Assembly (NCBI RefSeq): GCF_000422245.1
Contig: NZ_ATHI01000004.1
Coordinates: 124,001 to 188,000 of the forward strand
DNA length: 64,000 nt
Direction of reading: 5' to 3'
DNA from: Alkalidesulfovibrio alkalitolerans DSM 16529
GTDB lineage: Bacteria; Desulfobacterota; Desulfovibrionia; Desulfovibrionales; Desulfovibrionaceae
Shown: piece by piece, positions 1-8,622 of the stretch
How positions within the stretch are numbered: position 1 is the stretch's first letter
How the letters are laid out: every line of letters starts with the position of its first letter
Made by a program: the position numbers and the translations under genes
Notes under the pieces: model-generated
Seen by the model: the letters and a program-made list of their open reading frames with translations, nothing else
Databases searched by the model: none
What the model was told of the DNA's origin: nothing

Positions 1-1730
1 TCGTAGGCCCCGGCCCAGTATTCGAAGGCCAGGGCGTGCAGCGTGTCGGCCTGGGGCAGGCTGTCCGCGTCGCGGCCCGATGCGGCCAGGCGTTCGCGCA
101 TCTCCTGGGCCGCGCGGCGGGTGAAGGTCAGGCACAGGATCTCGCGTGCGGGCACGCCCTTGGCGAGCAGCGCCTGGACCCGGCCCATGAGCGTCTGGGT
201 CTTGCCCGTGCCGGGTCCGGCCACCACCAGCACCGGTCCCGGTCCGGCCGCGATGGCCGCTTGCTGCTCGGCGTTGTAGGAAATCTCGCGCGGGCTGGGT
301 TTGTCGCGGCGCGGGGCGGCAGGCACGTCCGGGGCGGTTTTCCCGCCAAAAACGTCGGAATCGGGCGCAGGCGGTGTAAGGGAATCCGACGGCGCGGCCG
401 CCTTTTGTCCGCATTTGGCGGAGGGGGAGAAGCCCGGAGCCAGGAAGCGACCCTGGCGCATCTGGCTCTTTTCGGCCTTGGAGAAGACCGAGATGACGCC
501 GAACTGGCCGTCGAAGCCGGGCTCGCGGATGACCTTGCCCGCGCGCATGCGCGAGAGCGCCTCGCCGAGCAACGGGTGGACGCGGACCAGTTCCTCGGGC
601 GGCGCGTCGCACAGCACGGCCATTTCCGAGCCGATGCGCGAGACGGCCTTGGTGTAGAGCGCGCGGGCCTTCTTGGTGGCGGGCCCCACGCCCAGGACCT
701 CGCCGATGACCTCGGAAAGCGGGATGAGCGAGGTGAAACCAGGCTGCCCCGGCGGCGTCACGGGAGTCTCGCGGTCGGCCAGGTCCATGACGCGGTGCAG
801 GACGCCGAGCGTCAGCGGCTTGCCGCAGACCGGGCAGAGATCGCCGCGCGCCTTGGACTCGCGGGGTTCGAGCACCACGCCGCACTTGCGGTGGCCGTCG
901 AGGTGGTACTTGCCCTCCTCGGGGAAGAACTCCAGCGTGCCCAGGAACTCGTGGCCCAGCCCCTCGCCCTTGAGCGAGCGGTAGATGGTCTCGTAGGAGA
1001 CCTCGCCCGAAAAGATGTTGGCCTCGCGGCCGAGCTTCTCGCCCGAGTGGGCGTCGGAGTTGGAGATCAGGCGGAAACGGTCGAGCTTGGAGATGAGGCG
1101 GTTCATCTCGGGATCGGAGGACAGGCCCGTCTCCAGGGCGAAAACCTCGTGCGCGAGGTCGCCGAAGCATTCCTCCACGGAGTCGAAGCCGGAGTTGGAG
1201 CCGAAGAGCGAGAACCACGGCGTCCAGATGTGCGCGGGCACGAGAAAGGCCATGCCGCCCAGTTCCAGGACCATCTCCAGCAGGTGCCGCGCGTCCAGGC
1301 CCAGGATCGGGCGGCCGTCGGAGGTCAGGTTGCCTATGGCGGAGAGCTTTTCGTTGAGTTTTTTGGCTTGAGAGAAGCCGGGCACGTAGATCAGGTTGTG
1401 GATTTTGCGCACCCGGCCGCCGCGCTTGTAGATGGAGCTGATCTCGGCCTGGAGCATGAAGCGCACGCGCCCAGGCGGCAGAAATCCGTCGAGGCTTTCG
1501 ATCTCCGAGGCCAGGCCCTGTTGCGAGCGCAGGGAGAGAAGACCCCGGCCGTCCTCGACGCAGGCCTCCTCCAGTTCTTCGAGCCATTTGGGATGCGTGA
1601 AGTCGCCCGTGCCCACCACGTCCAGACCCTTGACCAGGGCCCAGGCGGCGAGGTTTCGCGGGGTCAGGGCCCTGGAGGTGGCCCGAGAGTGACGCGAGTG
1701 GATGTGCAGGTCGGCCCTGAAGAGTTCCAT
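1..1730 (-). CDS. EndoQ-like PHP endonuclease fused to UvrD/Rep-type helicase (C-terminus beyond window)
   Basis: Read on the minus strand from ATG at 1730, the frame stays open to base 1 and continues outside the window, so at least 576 residues are present. Residues 1 to about 400 match archaeal-type endonuclease Q: a PHP metal site ([13 protein letters not shown] at residues 6-18), the [10 protein letters not shown] block, [12 protein letters not shown], and a four-cysteine zinc motif (KCG then CPVCG, about residues 278-303). After a low-complexity linker comes a superfamily 1 helicase start: YNAEQQAAI (Q motif), Walker A GPGTGKT near residue 508, then motif Ia-like [12 protein letters not shown] and the TLHALAF block. 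EndoQ nicks DNA 5' of deaminated bases and UvrD unwinds from nicks, so the fusion suggests one repair enzyme. It runs in the same direction as the mogA group but 284 bp separate them. The missing C-terminus leaves helicase motifs III-VI unverified. Confidence 0.85.
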   Translation of the reverse strand, partial: MELFRADLHIHSRHSRATSRALTPRNLAAWALVKGLDVVGTGDFTHPKWLEELEEACVEDGRGLLSLRSQQGLASEIESLDGFLPPGRVRFMLQAEISSIYKRGGRVRKIHNLIYVPGFSQAKKLNEKLSAIGNLTSDGRPILGLDARHLLEMVLELGGMAFLVPAHIWTPWFSLFGSNSGFDSVEECFGDLAHEVFALETGLSSDPEMNRLISKLDRFRLISNSDAHSGEKLGREANIFSGEVSYETIYRSLKGEGLGHEFLGTLEFFPEEGKYHLDGHRKCGVVLEPRESKARGDLCPVCGKPLTLGVLHRVMDLADRETPVTPPGQPGFTSLIPLSEVIGEVLGVGPATKKARALYTKAVSRIGSEMAVLCDAPPEELVRVHPLLGEALSRMRAGKVIREPGFDGQFGVISVFSKAEKSQMRQGRFLAPGFSPSAKCGQKAAAPSDSLTPPAPDSDVFGGKTAPDVPAAPRRDKPSPREISYNAEQQAAIAAGPGPVLVVAGPGTGKTQTLMGRVQALLAKGVPAREILCLTFTRRAAQEMRERLAASGRDADSLPQADTLHALAFEYWAGAY

Positions 1731-2014
1731 GGCTGCGGCTGGCGGTCCTTTTGCGTCGCGATCGGCGCGGGTTCGTGGATTGCTGTCGGGTCTTCGTCGG
1801 CCTTGTCAGGCGCGAAAAAAACATACTTCTTTTTGTCTGTGAACACCACTCCCCCGGAGACCGGCTGGCCGCCCCCAAAACATCACCTGCTGCGTTGCCG
1901 CGAAAAGTTCAAACCTTCGTGTATTGGTAATGCGCGTCGGACTTGAATTTTTCTTGCGTCTTGCATCTGACGCTTTTGAGCGGTCTGCGAGGCGGTGCCG
2001 CTCGCAACGACCTG

Positions 2015-2806
2015 CTATCCCCCGCAGTCGGCCGGGTCGCCGCGCAGCTTCTCCACGGCGTGGGGCAGGGCTGGCAAAATGGCCTGAAGCGTCTCGCGTA
2101 CGGCCTTGGGCGAGCCGGGCAGGTTGACCACGATGCTCTGCCCGATGGTCCCGGCCACGGCGCGCGAGATGGCCGCGTGCGGGGTCTTTTGCAGCGACAC
2201 GGCGGTCATGGCCCGTTCAAAGCCGGGCAGGCGCTTTTCGATGAGCGGCAAGGTGGCCTCCGGCGTGATGTCGCGCGGGCCAAGGCCCGTGCCGCCGGTG
2301 GTCAGGATGACGTCGAAGCCCTCGATGAGCGCGAGCGTCGCCAGGAGGCCTCGCAAAAGGCCGAGGTCGTCGGGGATGACCTGGCCGCGCGCAATGCTCA
2401 CGGGCATGTCGGCGCGGGCCATCTCCTCGATCAGGGGGCCGGAGGCGTCCACGCGTTCGCCCCGGCTGCCCTTGTCGGAAAGGGTGATCCAGGCCAGGGA
2501 GAAGCCGTCCGTGGCCACGCTGAACTCCGCCTGGCCCGGAAGGGCCGTGGGGCGAAGCGCGGTCAGCGCCGCGACCACGGGCGCGGGCCTGTCCATGGGC
2601 CAGACCATGCGGCCCGCGACCCTGAAGACGGGCTGGCCGTCGCGCGAGAGAGTCTGGCCCGCGCGAAGGCAGGGGCCGGACGGGTCGCAGATCAGCACGG
2701 GCACGGGCGCGTGGAACAGCGGCGCGCTGGCCAGGGCGCACATGTCGCCCGCGTCCAGGGCCAGGCCTTCGGGGGCCGTCAGGCCGATGGTCGCGCACTC
2801 GATCAT
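2015..2806 (-). CDS. MogA/MoaB-family molybdopterin adenylyltransferase-like protein with N-terminal extension
   Basis: The protein is 263 residues. The C-terminal ~160 residues carry the MoCF/MogA fold signature: ITLSDKGSRGER, an aspartate-rich turn (VIPDD), TTGGTGLGPRD and the NLPGSPKAV loop. MogA adenylylates molybdopterin before molybdate insertion, in the cytoplasm. The first ~95 residues are an extra domain that I do not recognise; ordinary MogA/MoaB proteins are 160-195 residues. A strong ribosome site (GGAGGA) lies six bases before the ATG at 2806. The ATG overlaps the stop of the upstream DUF523 gene (ATGA), so the two are translationally coupled. Sulfate reducers use molybdenum or tungsten pterin enzymes heavily, which fits. 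The family call is firm; the exact reaction (MogA or MoaB type) is inferred. Confidence 0.85.
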   Translation of the reverse strand: MIECATIGLTAPEGLALDAGDMCALASAPLFHAPVPVLICDPSGPCLRAGQTLSRDGQPVFRVAGRMVWPMDRPAPVVAALTALRPTALPGQAEFSVATDGFSLAWITLSDKGSRGERVDASGPLIEEMARADMPVSIARGQVIPDDLGLLRGLLATLALIEGFDVILTTGGTGLGPRDITPEATLPLIEKRLPGFERAMTAVSLQKTPHAAISRAVAGTIGQSIVVNLPGSPKAVRETLQAILPALPHAVEKLRGDPADCGG

Positions 2807-3345
2807 GAGTTCTCCTCCGGGGGCGCGGCCTCGGTATAGGCCTTGGCGCCGACCACGCGCGCAAAGCCGTCCAGGGCCGGTGAGAAGGACAGGATGCGTT
2901 CGTCCGCCACGGGCACGTCGGGAAAGCGGCGGCGGGCCAGCCGGGCGAATACGCCCAAAGCCTGGCCCGAGGGCCGAGCCATGGTGTCGTGCACCGGAAT
3001 CGGGGTCACGGCGGCGCAGGTCGGCGAGCGGCTTTTTAGTACCATGCCCGAGGGCGGGTCGTGCTCCAAATGATCCAGTATTTCCAGGCAGCGCTCGGTG
3101 ACGCGGAAGGTGTAGTCCGCGCCGGTCTGCACCCCGATCAGCGAGGGAGCGAGGGGAGAGCCGTGGAGGTTGATGGGCTCGCGCGGCACGGGCAGGCCCG
3201 CCTCCACCTCGGGGCAGACGGGGAAAAGCCGGAAGCGCTCGGTGAGGAAGTCGATCAGTCGCTGCGAATGGATCAGGGCCGCGTTGTAGCGGGTGCGCTG
3301 CCCGGCCAGACAGGCGCTTATGACCACCAGGGGTTTTTGGCGCAT
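2803..3345 (-). CDS. DUF523 family protein
   Basis: This 180-residue cytoplasmic protein opens with VISACLAGQRTRYNA and has the family blocks FPVCPEVEAGLPVPREP and LKSRSPTCA. These cysteines and prolines are typical of DUF523 (YbbK-like), a family of unknown function that often stands alone or is fused to DUF1722. Cysteines in ACLAG, VCPE and PTCA could bind a metal or cluster, but this is not shown. It lies four bases after the DUF1614 gene and overlaps mogA by four bases, so the three genes form one minus-strand operon. No ribosome site better than the intergenic GACGCC is visible, and translation may depend on coupling from the gene upstream. Confidence 0.8.
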   Translation of the reverse strand: MRQKPLVVISACLAGQRTRYNAALIHSQRLIDFLTERFRLFPVCPEVEAGLPVPREPINLHGSPLAPSLIGVQTGADYTFRVTERCLEILDHLEHDPPSGMVLKSRSPTCAAVTPIPVHDTMARPSGQALGVFARLARRRFPDVPVADERILSFSPALDGFARVVGAKAYTEAAPPEENS

Positions 3346-3349
3346 GGCG

Positions 3350-4057
3350 TCAGGCCAGGAGCACGGCCAGGATGCCGGTGATGAAGATGCCGTCGAAGGT
3401 GCCCGCGCCGCCGATGGACAGCGTGGGGGCCTCGAGCGCGCTCATGGTCCGTCTGTTCATGAGGTGCAGCACGTCCGCGCCGATGAGCGTGCCCATGGAC
3501 CCGGCCACGTAGGCCACGGCCGGGGCGTGGTCGGGCGGGGCCAGGGTGATGGCCGCCAGGGCCGTGATCAGGGGCGGCACCAGAATGGGAATGCCGATGC
3601 CCACGCCCTGCACGGGTCTGGCCAGCTTGTAGCACACCAGACTGACCAGGACCGTGGCCGCGATCAAGGGAACGGTCAGCCCCATGCGTGAGACGAGCCA
3701 GAACGAGAGCAGGCAGGGAATCAGGCAGCCGCCCATGTTCACCACAATGGTCTGATCCACGAGGCGGCCCTCCTCACAGCGCATCCAGGGGCCGCGCTGG
3801 TGGCGGAAAAGGGCCGAGAGGTCGGGGACACAGACGCGCACCTGGCGGCCGGTGCGGAGCAGCGGCAGATTAACGGCCGCCCCGATCAAGGTGGCCAGAA
3901 GCAGCATGAAGCCTTGTTGTGGCGTCAGGCCGAGCTTGGCGAAAGCGATGGTGATGGCTCCCACCTGGATGATGACGAACAGGAATATGAGTCCCACGAA
4001 GAAGAGGATCATGACCAGCCCGGCCAGGGGAAGATGGACAAAGGGTCCGCGCGCCAT
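3350..4057 (-). CDS. DUF1614 integral membrane protein
   Basis: This 235-residue protein has about six hydrophobic segments and a conserved inner region (QTIVVNMGGCLIPCLLS, then GIGIPILVPPL and AYVAGSMGTLIGADVLHL). These match DUF1614, a membrane family of unknown function found in archaea and deltaproteobacteria. The ending GGAGTFDGIFITG is also characteristic. The ATG at 4057 follows GGGAG at a good distance. It is the first gene of the DUF1614, DUF523, mogA operon and is divergent from rfbA. The invariant glycine and aspartate residues in membrane segments hint at a transporter or intramembrane enzyme, but no function can be claimed. Confidence 0.8.
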   Translation of the reverse strand: MARGPFVHLPLAGLVMILFFVGLIFLFVIIQVGAITIAFAKLGLTPQQGFMLLLATLIGAAVNLPLLRTGRQVRVCVPDLSALFRHQRGPWMRCEEGRLVDQTIVVNMGGCLIPCLLSFWLVSRMGLTVPLIAATVLVSLVCYKLARPVQGVGIGIPILVPPLITALAAITLAPPDHAPAVAYVAGSMGTLIGADVLHLMNRRTMSALEAPTLSIGGAGTFDGIFITGILAVLLA

Positions 4058-4194
4058 TGGTCTCCCGGGGTTGCGGTTCGCTGTTGCTTGCAGGTATTGC
4101 CGGGAGCACGAGGCTAAAGGCCTTTTGTTCCCGCGGCTTGGCCGCCGTGGTTTGCGAGAGGCGGGCCAGTCGTGACACTTCGGAGCAGAAAATA

Positions 4195-4224
4195 TTGCAT
4201 GTTTTCAGCTTCAGGTAATATAGA
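4195..4224 (+). promoter_or_regulatory. sigma70-type promoter for rfbA
   Basis: A -35 box TTGCAT (4195-4200) and a -10 box TATAGA (4219-4224) are separated by 18 bases, in an AT-rich island between the divergent DUF1614 gene and rfbA. It is 72 bases upstream of the rfbA start. Confidence 0.55.
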
Positions 4225-4296
4225 ACGCTCTCGCGCGCATGGCAAGGAACCCGGCCCCGCAAGGGCGCGGGAGCGTCGGAGGAGAAAGGAGAGAGC

Positions 4297-5184
4297 ATGA
4301 AGGGCATCATTCTGGCCGGTGGATCGGGCACACGGCTTTCCCCCATCACGCGGGGCGTGTGCAAACAGCTTTTGCCGCTGTACGACAAGCCCATGGTCTA
4401 TTATCCGCTCTCCGTGCTCATGCTTGCGGGCATTCGTGAGATCGCCCTGATTTCCACGCCCGAGGATCTGCCGCGCTTCGAGCGCATGTTCGGCACGGGC
4501 GAACAACTCGGCCTCTCGCTGACCTACATCGAGCAACCCCGGCCCGAGGGGCTGGCCCAGGCCTTCATCCTGGCCGAGGACTTCATCGGCCCAGACCCGG
4601 TCTGCCTCGTGCTCGGCGACAACGTCTTCCACGGCCACGGCTTGTCGCGGAAGCTGCAGGAGTGCGCGCGGCTGATTAAGGGCGGCATCGTCTTCGGCTA
4701 TAAGGTCAAGGACCCCGAACGCTACGGCGTGGTGGAGTTCGACGCGAGCGGGTGCGTGAAGAGCATCGAGGAGAAGCCAAGCAAGCCCAAGTCGCGCTAC
4801 GCGGTCACGGGGCTCTACTTCTACGACAACACGGTGGTTCAGATCGCCAAGGAGCTTTTGCCTTCGTCTCGGGGCGAGCTTGAAATCACGGACGTGAACA
4901 ACGCCTATCTGGCGCGCGGCGAACTACGCGTGGAATTCCTGGGACGCGGCCACGCCTGGCTCGACACGGGCACCTTCGAGTCGCTGCATCAGGCGGCCGG
5001 ATTCGTGCAGGTCATCCAGCAGCGCCAGGACGTGGTCGTGGCCTGCATCGAGGAGATCGCCTACCGCATGGGCTTCATCGGGCTGGACGCGCTGGAGGAA
5101 TTGGGCCGCGAGATGAGCAAGAACAGTTACGGCCAGTATATCCTGGACATTGTGCGCGAGGAGCGCGCCCGACAGTCCGATTGA
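4297..5184 (+). CDS. rfbA: glucose-1-phosphate thymidylyltransferase
   Basis: This 295-residue enzyme makes dTDP-glucose from glucose-1-phosphate and dTTP, the first step of dTDP-rhamnose and related deoxysugar synthesis for lipopolysaccharide or exopolysaccharide. The N-terminus [18 protein letters not shown] is the nucleotidyltransferase signature. [27 protein letters not shown] and [10 protein letters not shown] are diagnostic for RmlA/RfbA, and the length is normal. The ATG is preceded by a strong double ribosome site (GGAGGAGAAAGGAGAG). The gene stands alone: rfbB, rfbC and rfbD are not adjacent. The next gene starts 369 bases downstream. Confidence 0.96.
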   Translation: MKGIILAGGSGTRLSPITRGVCKQLLPLYDKPMVYYPLSVLMLAGIREIALISTPEDLPRFERMFGTGEQLGLSLTYIEQPRPEGLAQAFILAEDFIGPDPVCLVLGDNVFHGHGLSRKLQECARLIKGGIVFGYKVKDPERYGVVEFDASGCVKSIEEKPSKPKSRYAVTGLYFYDNTVVQIAKELLPSSRGELEITDVNNAYLARGELRVEFLGRGHAWLDTGTFESLHQAAGFVQVIQQRQDVVVACIEEIAYRMGFIGLDALEELGREMSKNSYGQYILDIVREERARQSD

Positions 5185-5553
5185 GAGATTTTCCCGCGTC
5201 CGCGTGCCCCGCGCTCGGGCGTTCCCCAGGGGGGCCGTGCATGTTGTCGGTTCCGGTCGTTTTCGGTCTGGGTGGCCAAAGTCGGGGCAGATGAAAGCCG
5301 GTGAAAAAAATATTTTCGGCTCGCGTTCTTGTATTTTTCCCACATTTTCGATCCCCGCTTTCGCCCCCGCCCCGAGTGCCTTGCACCGCAGTCGTTTTCG
5401 TTCATCCACGGTTCATGGATCACGCCGCAGTTGCTCTCGTAAGGTTTGTTTCACGCTGTTTGCAGCCGATCGCACACTTGTCAGCATGACTGATTTCTGG
5501 TTTATTCTGGAAGTGCCCTGCCCCTTTGTTCCATGGCGCGGCGAGGAGGCCCG
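5185..5553 (+). promoter_or_regulatory. 369-base intergenic region with promoter for the receiver gene
   Basis: No gene is visible between rfbA and the receiver gene. A likely promoter consists of TTGTCA (5478-5483), a 17-base spacer and TTTATT (5501-5506). The ribosome site GAGGAGG follows at 5544-5550. AT-rich stretches around 5300-5350 could hold further sites, but no convincing inverted repeat or terminator was found there. Confidence 0.45.
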
Positions 5554-5970
5554 ATGCGCATGCTCATCGCAGATGACGACCGCATGGACAGGACGGTCCT
5601 GGAGAAGATCCTTGGCCGGTCGAGCACCGTGCACACGGCGAACGACGGCGAAGAGGCCCTGGACATGTTCGGGAAGGCCATCGATGAAGGTGCGCCTTAC
5701 GACGTGGTCATCCTTGACATCATCATGCCTGGAATCGATGGCGTCACGGCCTGCAAGCTTATGCGTCTGATCGAACGCGCCAGAGGGGTGGCGGGGCGGT
5801 CGAGATTCTTTTTCATCAGTGCGCACCACGATCTGCGCGGGATAGGGGAGGGCGTTTTCCCCGAAGGAAGGAACGTGTTTTTCAGCAAGCCGGTCCTGAA
5901 CTCCATCGGCGAGATCAGCCGGGTCGTCCAGACGGCCGGAAGGGGCAGGAGCGCGAGGGCCTTGGCTTGA
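5554..5970 (+). CDS. stand-alone response regulator receiver protein
   Basis: This 138-residue protein is a single REC domain without an output domain. The acidic pocket is D7-D9 (IADDDR), the phospho-acceptor is D55 (VVILDIIMPG), the conserved Ser is in FFISA and the lysine is K112 (FFSKPV). Single-domain receivers act as phosphorelay intermediates or bind partner proteins, as CheY does. The ATG at 5554 was chosen because GAGGAGG sits four bases upstream; an in-frame ATG at 5533 overlaps that site. No kinase is adjacent, so the partner is unknown. The HisKA_2 kinase at 11250 is a possible one within the window. Confidence 0.88.
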   Translation: MRMLIADDDRMDRTVLEKILGRSSTVHTANDGEEALDMFGKAIDEGAPYDVVILDIIMPGIDGVTACKLMRLIERARGVAGRSRFFFISAHHDLRGIGEGVFPEGRNVFFSKPVLNSIGEISRVVQTAGRGRSARALA

Positions 5971-6271
5971 TGCGCAACGGCCGGGGCTGTCTGCCGGAGT
6001 TTATTTTCGGGATGCGCATCGCGCGCTCAGGCCACTGAAACGGCGCCATGTGTGAGGTGCCGCGAAAATATCCAAATTCGTGCGTGTTTTCTGTTCCCGG
6101 CATCATGCCGCAGCCTTGAAGATTTTTTGCGCCTGGCTTCCGGAGCCCCTTGTGCGGCTTGGCAGGCGAAACGTGGTGGCAACTCGAAAGCGGCCCCATT
6201 TACGCGGGGCCGCTTTCGGTCATCTTTGTTCGGGCTGCTGGGAGTGGACAAGAAGAATGTGGAAAAAGCGG

Positions 6272-6505
6272 TCAGGATGCGCGGCCGGAAGAGCGGGACG
6301 TTGGCGATGTCCGCCGGACGGTGCGGGAGCGGCGGCGGCGACGGCGTAGCCACTGAGTCAGGTCGTCGGGCAGGGCCTTCCAGATGCCCCGGCCGCCGTC
6401 CTGCCAGGCGGGCAGCCCCTCCTTTTCCGCCAAGTGCGGGATGGTGTTGTAGCCGACGCCGATGGCTTGGGCGATGGCCTTGCGGCCGATGAGCACGATC
6501 GGCAT
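6272..6505 (-). CDS. small phage-like HTH DNA-binding protein
   Basis: This 77-residue protein has a predicted helix-turn-helix-like start (LIGRKAIAQAIGVGYNTIPHLAEKEGLPAW) that resembles small DNA-binding proteins found next to phage lysis or repressor genes. Its C-terminus is a run of arginines (WLRRRRRRSRT) followed by a basic, serine-rich tail. The start lies three bases after the stop of the M15 peptidase gene, so both are probably on one transcript. Function is unknown; it may bind DNA in control of the cassette. The arginine tail could partly result from reading GC-rich sequence past an ancestral stop. Confidence 0.6.
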   Translation of the reverse strand: MPIVLIGRKAIAQAIGVGYNTIPHLAEKEGLPAWQDGGRGIWKALPDDLTQWLRRRRRRSRTVRRTSPTSRSSGRAS

Positions 6506-6508
6506 GGT

Positions 6509-7048
6509 TTATCCCTCCACCCAGAGAATCCCGCGCGCGTCGCGCGGGTGGTTGCGAAATCCCAGGTGAAGCCAGGAGACGTTCGTCTCGACCACGCTGA
6601 TCCAGGCGAAGGCCGGGTTCTCTCCGCTGCGCCGCTCGGCGTCCCTGATGTCGGCCCGGATGGCCTCGGCCGTGGTCCGCACGGGCACGATATCCACCGC
6701 TCGCCCAAATTTGTGGTCGGAAAGGGCCGCGCCCACGGAGCAGTCGTGGGGCCGGAGCCCCCGGTAGCGGTGCTCGCCGCCCGCGGCCCAGGTGTTGCAG
6801 ACCATCGGGCCGTAGATGTCGCGCAGGGCGTCGATGCTCCACAGCATGCGCGCGTCGAGCAATCCCCACAGCCGCTCGGCGGACTGCGCACGGTGCATCT
6901 CCGGCGGCACGAGTTCGGCGAGATCGAAGTGTCTCGGCTGGTATCCGATTAGTGCGGCGGTGCCTGGAGTGGCGTTTTGCAGGGGCTCAAGCGGCGCATG
7001 CGGCATGCGTGTGTGAGCCTGCGGCGTTTGTGGTGTGGCCTTTTGCAT
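6509..7048 (-). CDS. peptidase M15-type D,D-carboxypeptidase or endolysin-like protein
   Basis: This 179-residue protein has the M15 zinc peptidase signature SDHKFGRAVDIVP (SxHxxGxAxD) and the downstream WLHLGF (WxH), so the metal ligands are present. Such enzymes cut peptidoglycan cross-links and are common phage endolysins. There is no clear signal peptide, which agrees with a phage-type enzyme needing a holin or another exit route; no holin is visible next to it. The ATG at 7048 is preceded by GAGGGGG eight bases away; a longer frame reaching 7168 lacks a good ribosome site. It is divergent from the CI-like repressor at 7265 and shares its control region, so repression by that protein is plausible. 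Confidence 0.75.
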   Translation of the reverse strand: MQKATPQTPQAHTRMPHAPLEPLQNATPGTAALIGYQPRHFDLAELVPPEMHRAQSAERLWGLLDARMLWSIDALRDIYGPMVCNTWAAGGEHRYRGLRPHDCSVGAALSDHKFGRAVDIVPVRTTAEAIRADIRDAERRSGENPAFAWISVVETNVSWLHLGFRNHPRDARGILWVEG

Positions 7049-7192
7049 CTGTGTAACCCCCTCGAATTCTTGGCGTAAGACCCTGTGTCCAACGAGGGCG
7101 AACGCCGGTTCACGAACGATACGGCCACATCCCGGGCAAAAAGCGGTGCGCCGGTGAGCCGCGTGCATGGTCGAGAAAGATTATTCTATTAA

Positions 7193-7245
7193 ATCGCAAA
7201 ATGCAAGCGATAGATTCTGAAATTTCGAATGGCCTTGTGCGAAAT
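7193..7245. promoter_or_regulatory. candidate operator pair in the phage-like divergent control region
   Basis: Two inverted repeats lie between the divergent M15 and repressor genes. The first is ATCGC (7193-7197) with GCGAT (7207-7211). The second is ATTTCG (7222-7227) with CGAAAT (7240-7245). Both are in an AT-rich stretch unlike the GC-rich genes around it and end 20 bases before the repressor start, as expected for operators of an autoregulated CI-type repressor. Binding is inferred. Confidence 0.4.
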
Positions 7246-7264
7246 AATCTGGTAAGATTTTATT

Positions 7265-7963
7265 ATGTACGACCTGAGCACCGGCAAAATATTCGGCGCC
7301 GCGCTCAAGCGGCTGCTTGGCGAGCGGCCGCGCGGCACGCAGGCGCGGCTGGCAAAGGCCTTGGGCAAGGAATCGTCCTACATCGCCGACATCAAGCACG
7401 GCCGGGGCGGCGGCACAGAGGAAACGCGGCGTTACATCGCCAGTTTCCTGGGCGTGCCCTACGAGGAGATGCTGGCCATGGGGCGGGCCATGTTCAAGGG
7501 CGCGAGCGAGGGCAAGGCCGCCTTTCCCTTGCCCGAGCCCTTGTCAGCCTACGGCGGGGAAGGCATAACCCCGGTGCCGTTCCTCGAGGCCGTGCCAAGC
7601 ATGGGTGGCGAGAGTCAGCGCACCTCTCGCAAGGTCAAGTCACACTTGGCGTTTCGCACCGACTGGCTGCGTACCAAAGGCAACCCCGAGCGCATGGTCG
7701 TGGTCCGGGCCGACGGCGACTCCATGCATCCCACGATCCCCGACGGCAGTATCGTGCTCTGCGACGAGTCGCGCACCGGTTTTGCCGAGGGCCGCGTCTT
7801 TCTCGTGGAGGTCGGCGACGGCATCTGCATCAAGCGGTTGCGCATGGGGTCTTCGGGGGTGATCCTTGTCTCGGACAATGGCGGCGTCGAGACCCCGGTG
7901 CCCAGGGGCGAGCACTTCCGCATCCGCGGCCGCTGCCTGTGGACCGCGCGCGAACTCGAGTAG
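7265..7963 (+). CDS. CI/LexA-like phage repressor with S24 peptidase domain
   Basis: This 232-residue protein pairs an N-terminal HTH (GTQARLAKALGKESSYIADIKHG, roughly residues 24-45) with a C-terminal S24/S26 self-cleavage domain. The nucleophile serine lies in ADGDSMHPTIPDGSIVL and the general-base lysine in GICIKRLR. This is the layout of lambda CI-type repressors, which are inactivated by RecA during DNA damage. It faces away from the M15 peptidase gene and probably represses it through the shared 216-base region. No integrase or structural phage gene is adjacent, so this may be a domesticated remnant. The ribosome site is weak. Confidence 0.88.
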   Translation: MYDLSTGKIFGAALKRLLGERPRGTQARLAKALGKESSYIADIKHGRGGGTEETRRYIASFLGVPYEEMLAMGRAMFKGASEGKAAFPLPEPLSAYGGEGITPVPFLEAVPSMGGESQRTSRKVKSHLAFRTDWLRTKGNPERMVVVRADGDSMHPTIPDGSIVLCDESRTGFAEGRVFLVEVGDGICIKRLRMGSSGVILVSDNGGVETPVPRGEHFRIRGRCLWTARELE

Positions 7964-8123
7964 CGCCGGGATTTGCCGAGCTGCCTGTAGCGTTTTCTGT
8001 ACGCGCCCGGCCGTCGCGCTGAGAATGAGCTTCCCGCCATTTCGGAATGATCGATCAAAATTGCTTGCTTTTGTTCGGTTTCGTAGAATATAAAGTGGCA
8101 CTTCGTATTTTGAAGGAGTGCCG

Positions 8124-8357
8124 ATGCCGCTTTACCTCGCCCGCGACAAGGACGGCGGACTCCGCCTGCATCCTGGCCTGCCGCGCCGCAACGCGGAGTT
8201 GGGCCTGTGGGAGACCGGCGACGAAGCCACGCTCTTGCCCGCGTCCTCGTTTCCAGGACTGACATGGGAGTCGCGGCCGTTGCCGGTTGGTCTTGTCCCC
8301 CACGTCCGAACCGTTCCCGCGCCGCCTCTTTCAAGCGCGTCCGTCTTCCACGCCTGA
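8124..8357 (+). CDS. small hypothetical protein
   Basis: This 77-residue protein opens MPLYLARDKDGGLRLHPG and has a central LPASSFPGLTWESRP. From general knowledge, short bacterial and phage proteins with a YL-x-RD start and an FP-x-[VL]TWE block near the C-terminus exist and have no known function. Here the frame runs about 25 residues past that block into a proline- and alanine-rich tail, which may be an altered end. The ATG at 8124 has AAGGAG five bases upstream; a GTG at 8118 overlaps that site. An AT-rich promoter-like stretch (TTGCTT then TATAAA, about 8065-8095) precedes it. It may belong to the phage-like cassette. Confidence 0.5.
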   Translation: MPLYLARDKDGGLRLHPGLPRRNAELGLWETGDEATLLPASSFPGLTWESRPLPVGLVPHVRTVPAPPLSSASVFHA

Positions 8358-8622
8358 CGCCCCTGCCCCTGAAGTCCCCCTGAAGCTCCGCCCTGAAACG
8401 ATAGGCCTCGGGCATCCCGAGCGGTCGAGATTTTTAGCGCAAGCGAGCGCCCCCCGCATTCGCTGTGCGGCCTATTTTTCACAAGCCTAATCTTATCATT
8501 GCATCGAATAAGCAGGTTGCTATTCCTCGCAATATATCGGTCAATATCCGCCCGCAAAAGTCTGAAAAGGGCGGCAACCGGCGAGCGCGCCCTGAAGGTG
8601 CGACGCGCTTTGGGGGAAGGTC

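Noticed and set aside
36-1946. Long open frame on the plus strand opposite the EndoQ/UvrD gene
   Set aside because: The minus strand carries a full set of conserved motifs. The plus-strand product is arginine-, glycine- and alanine-rich without recognisable domains, as expected for a GC-rich shadow frame.
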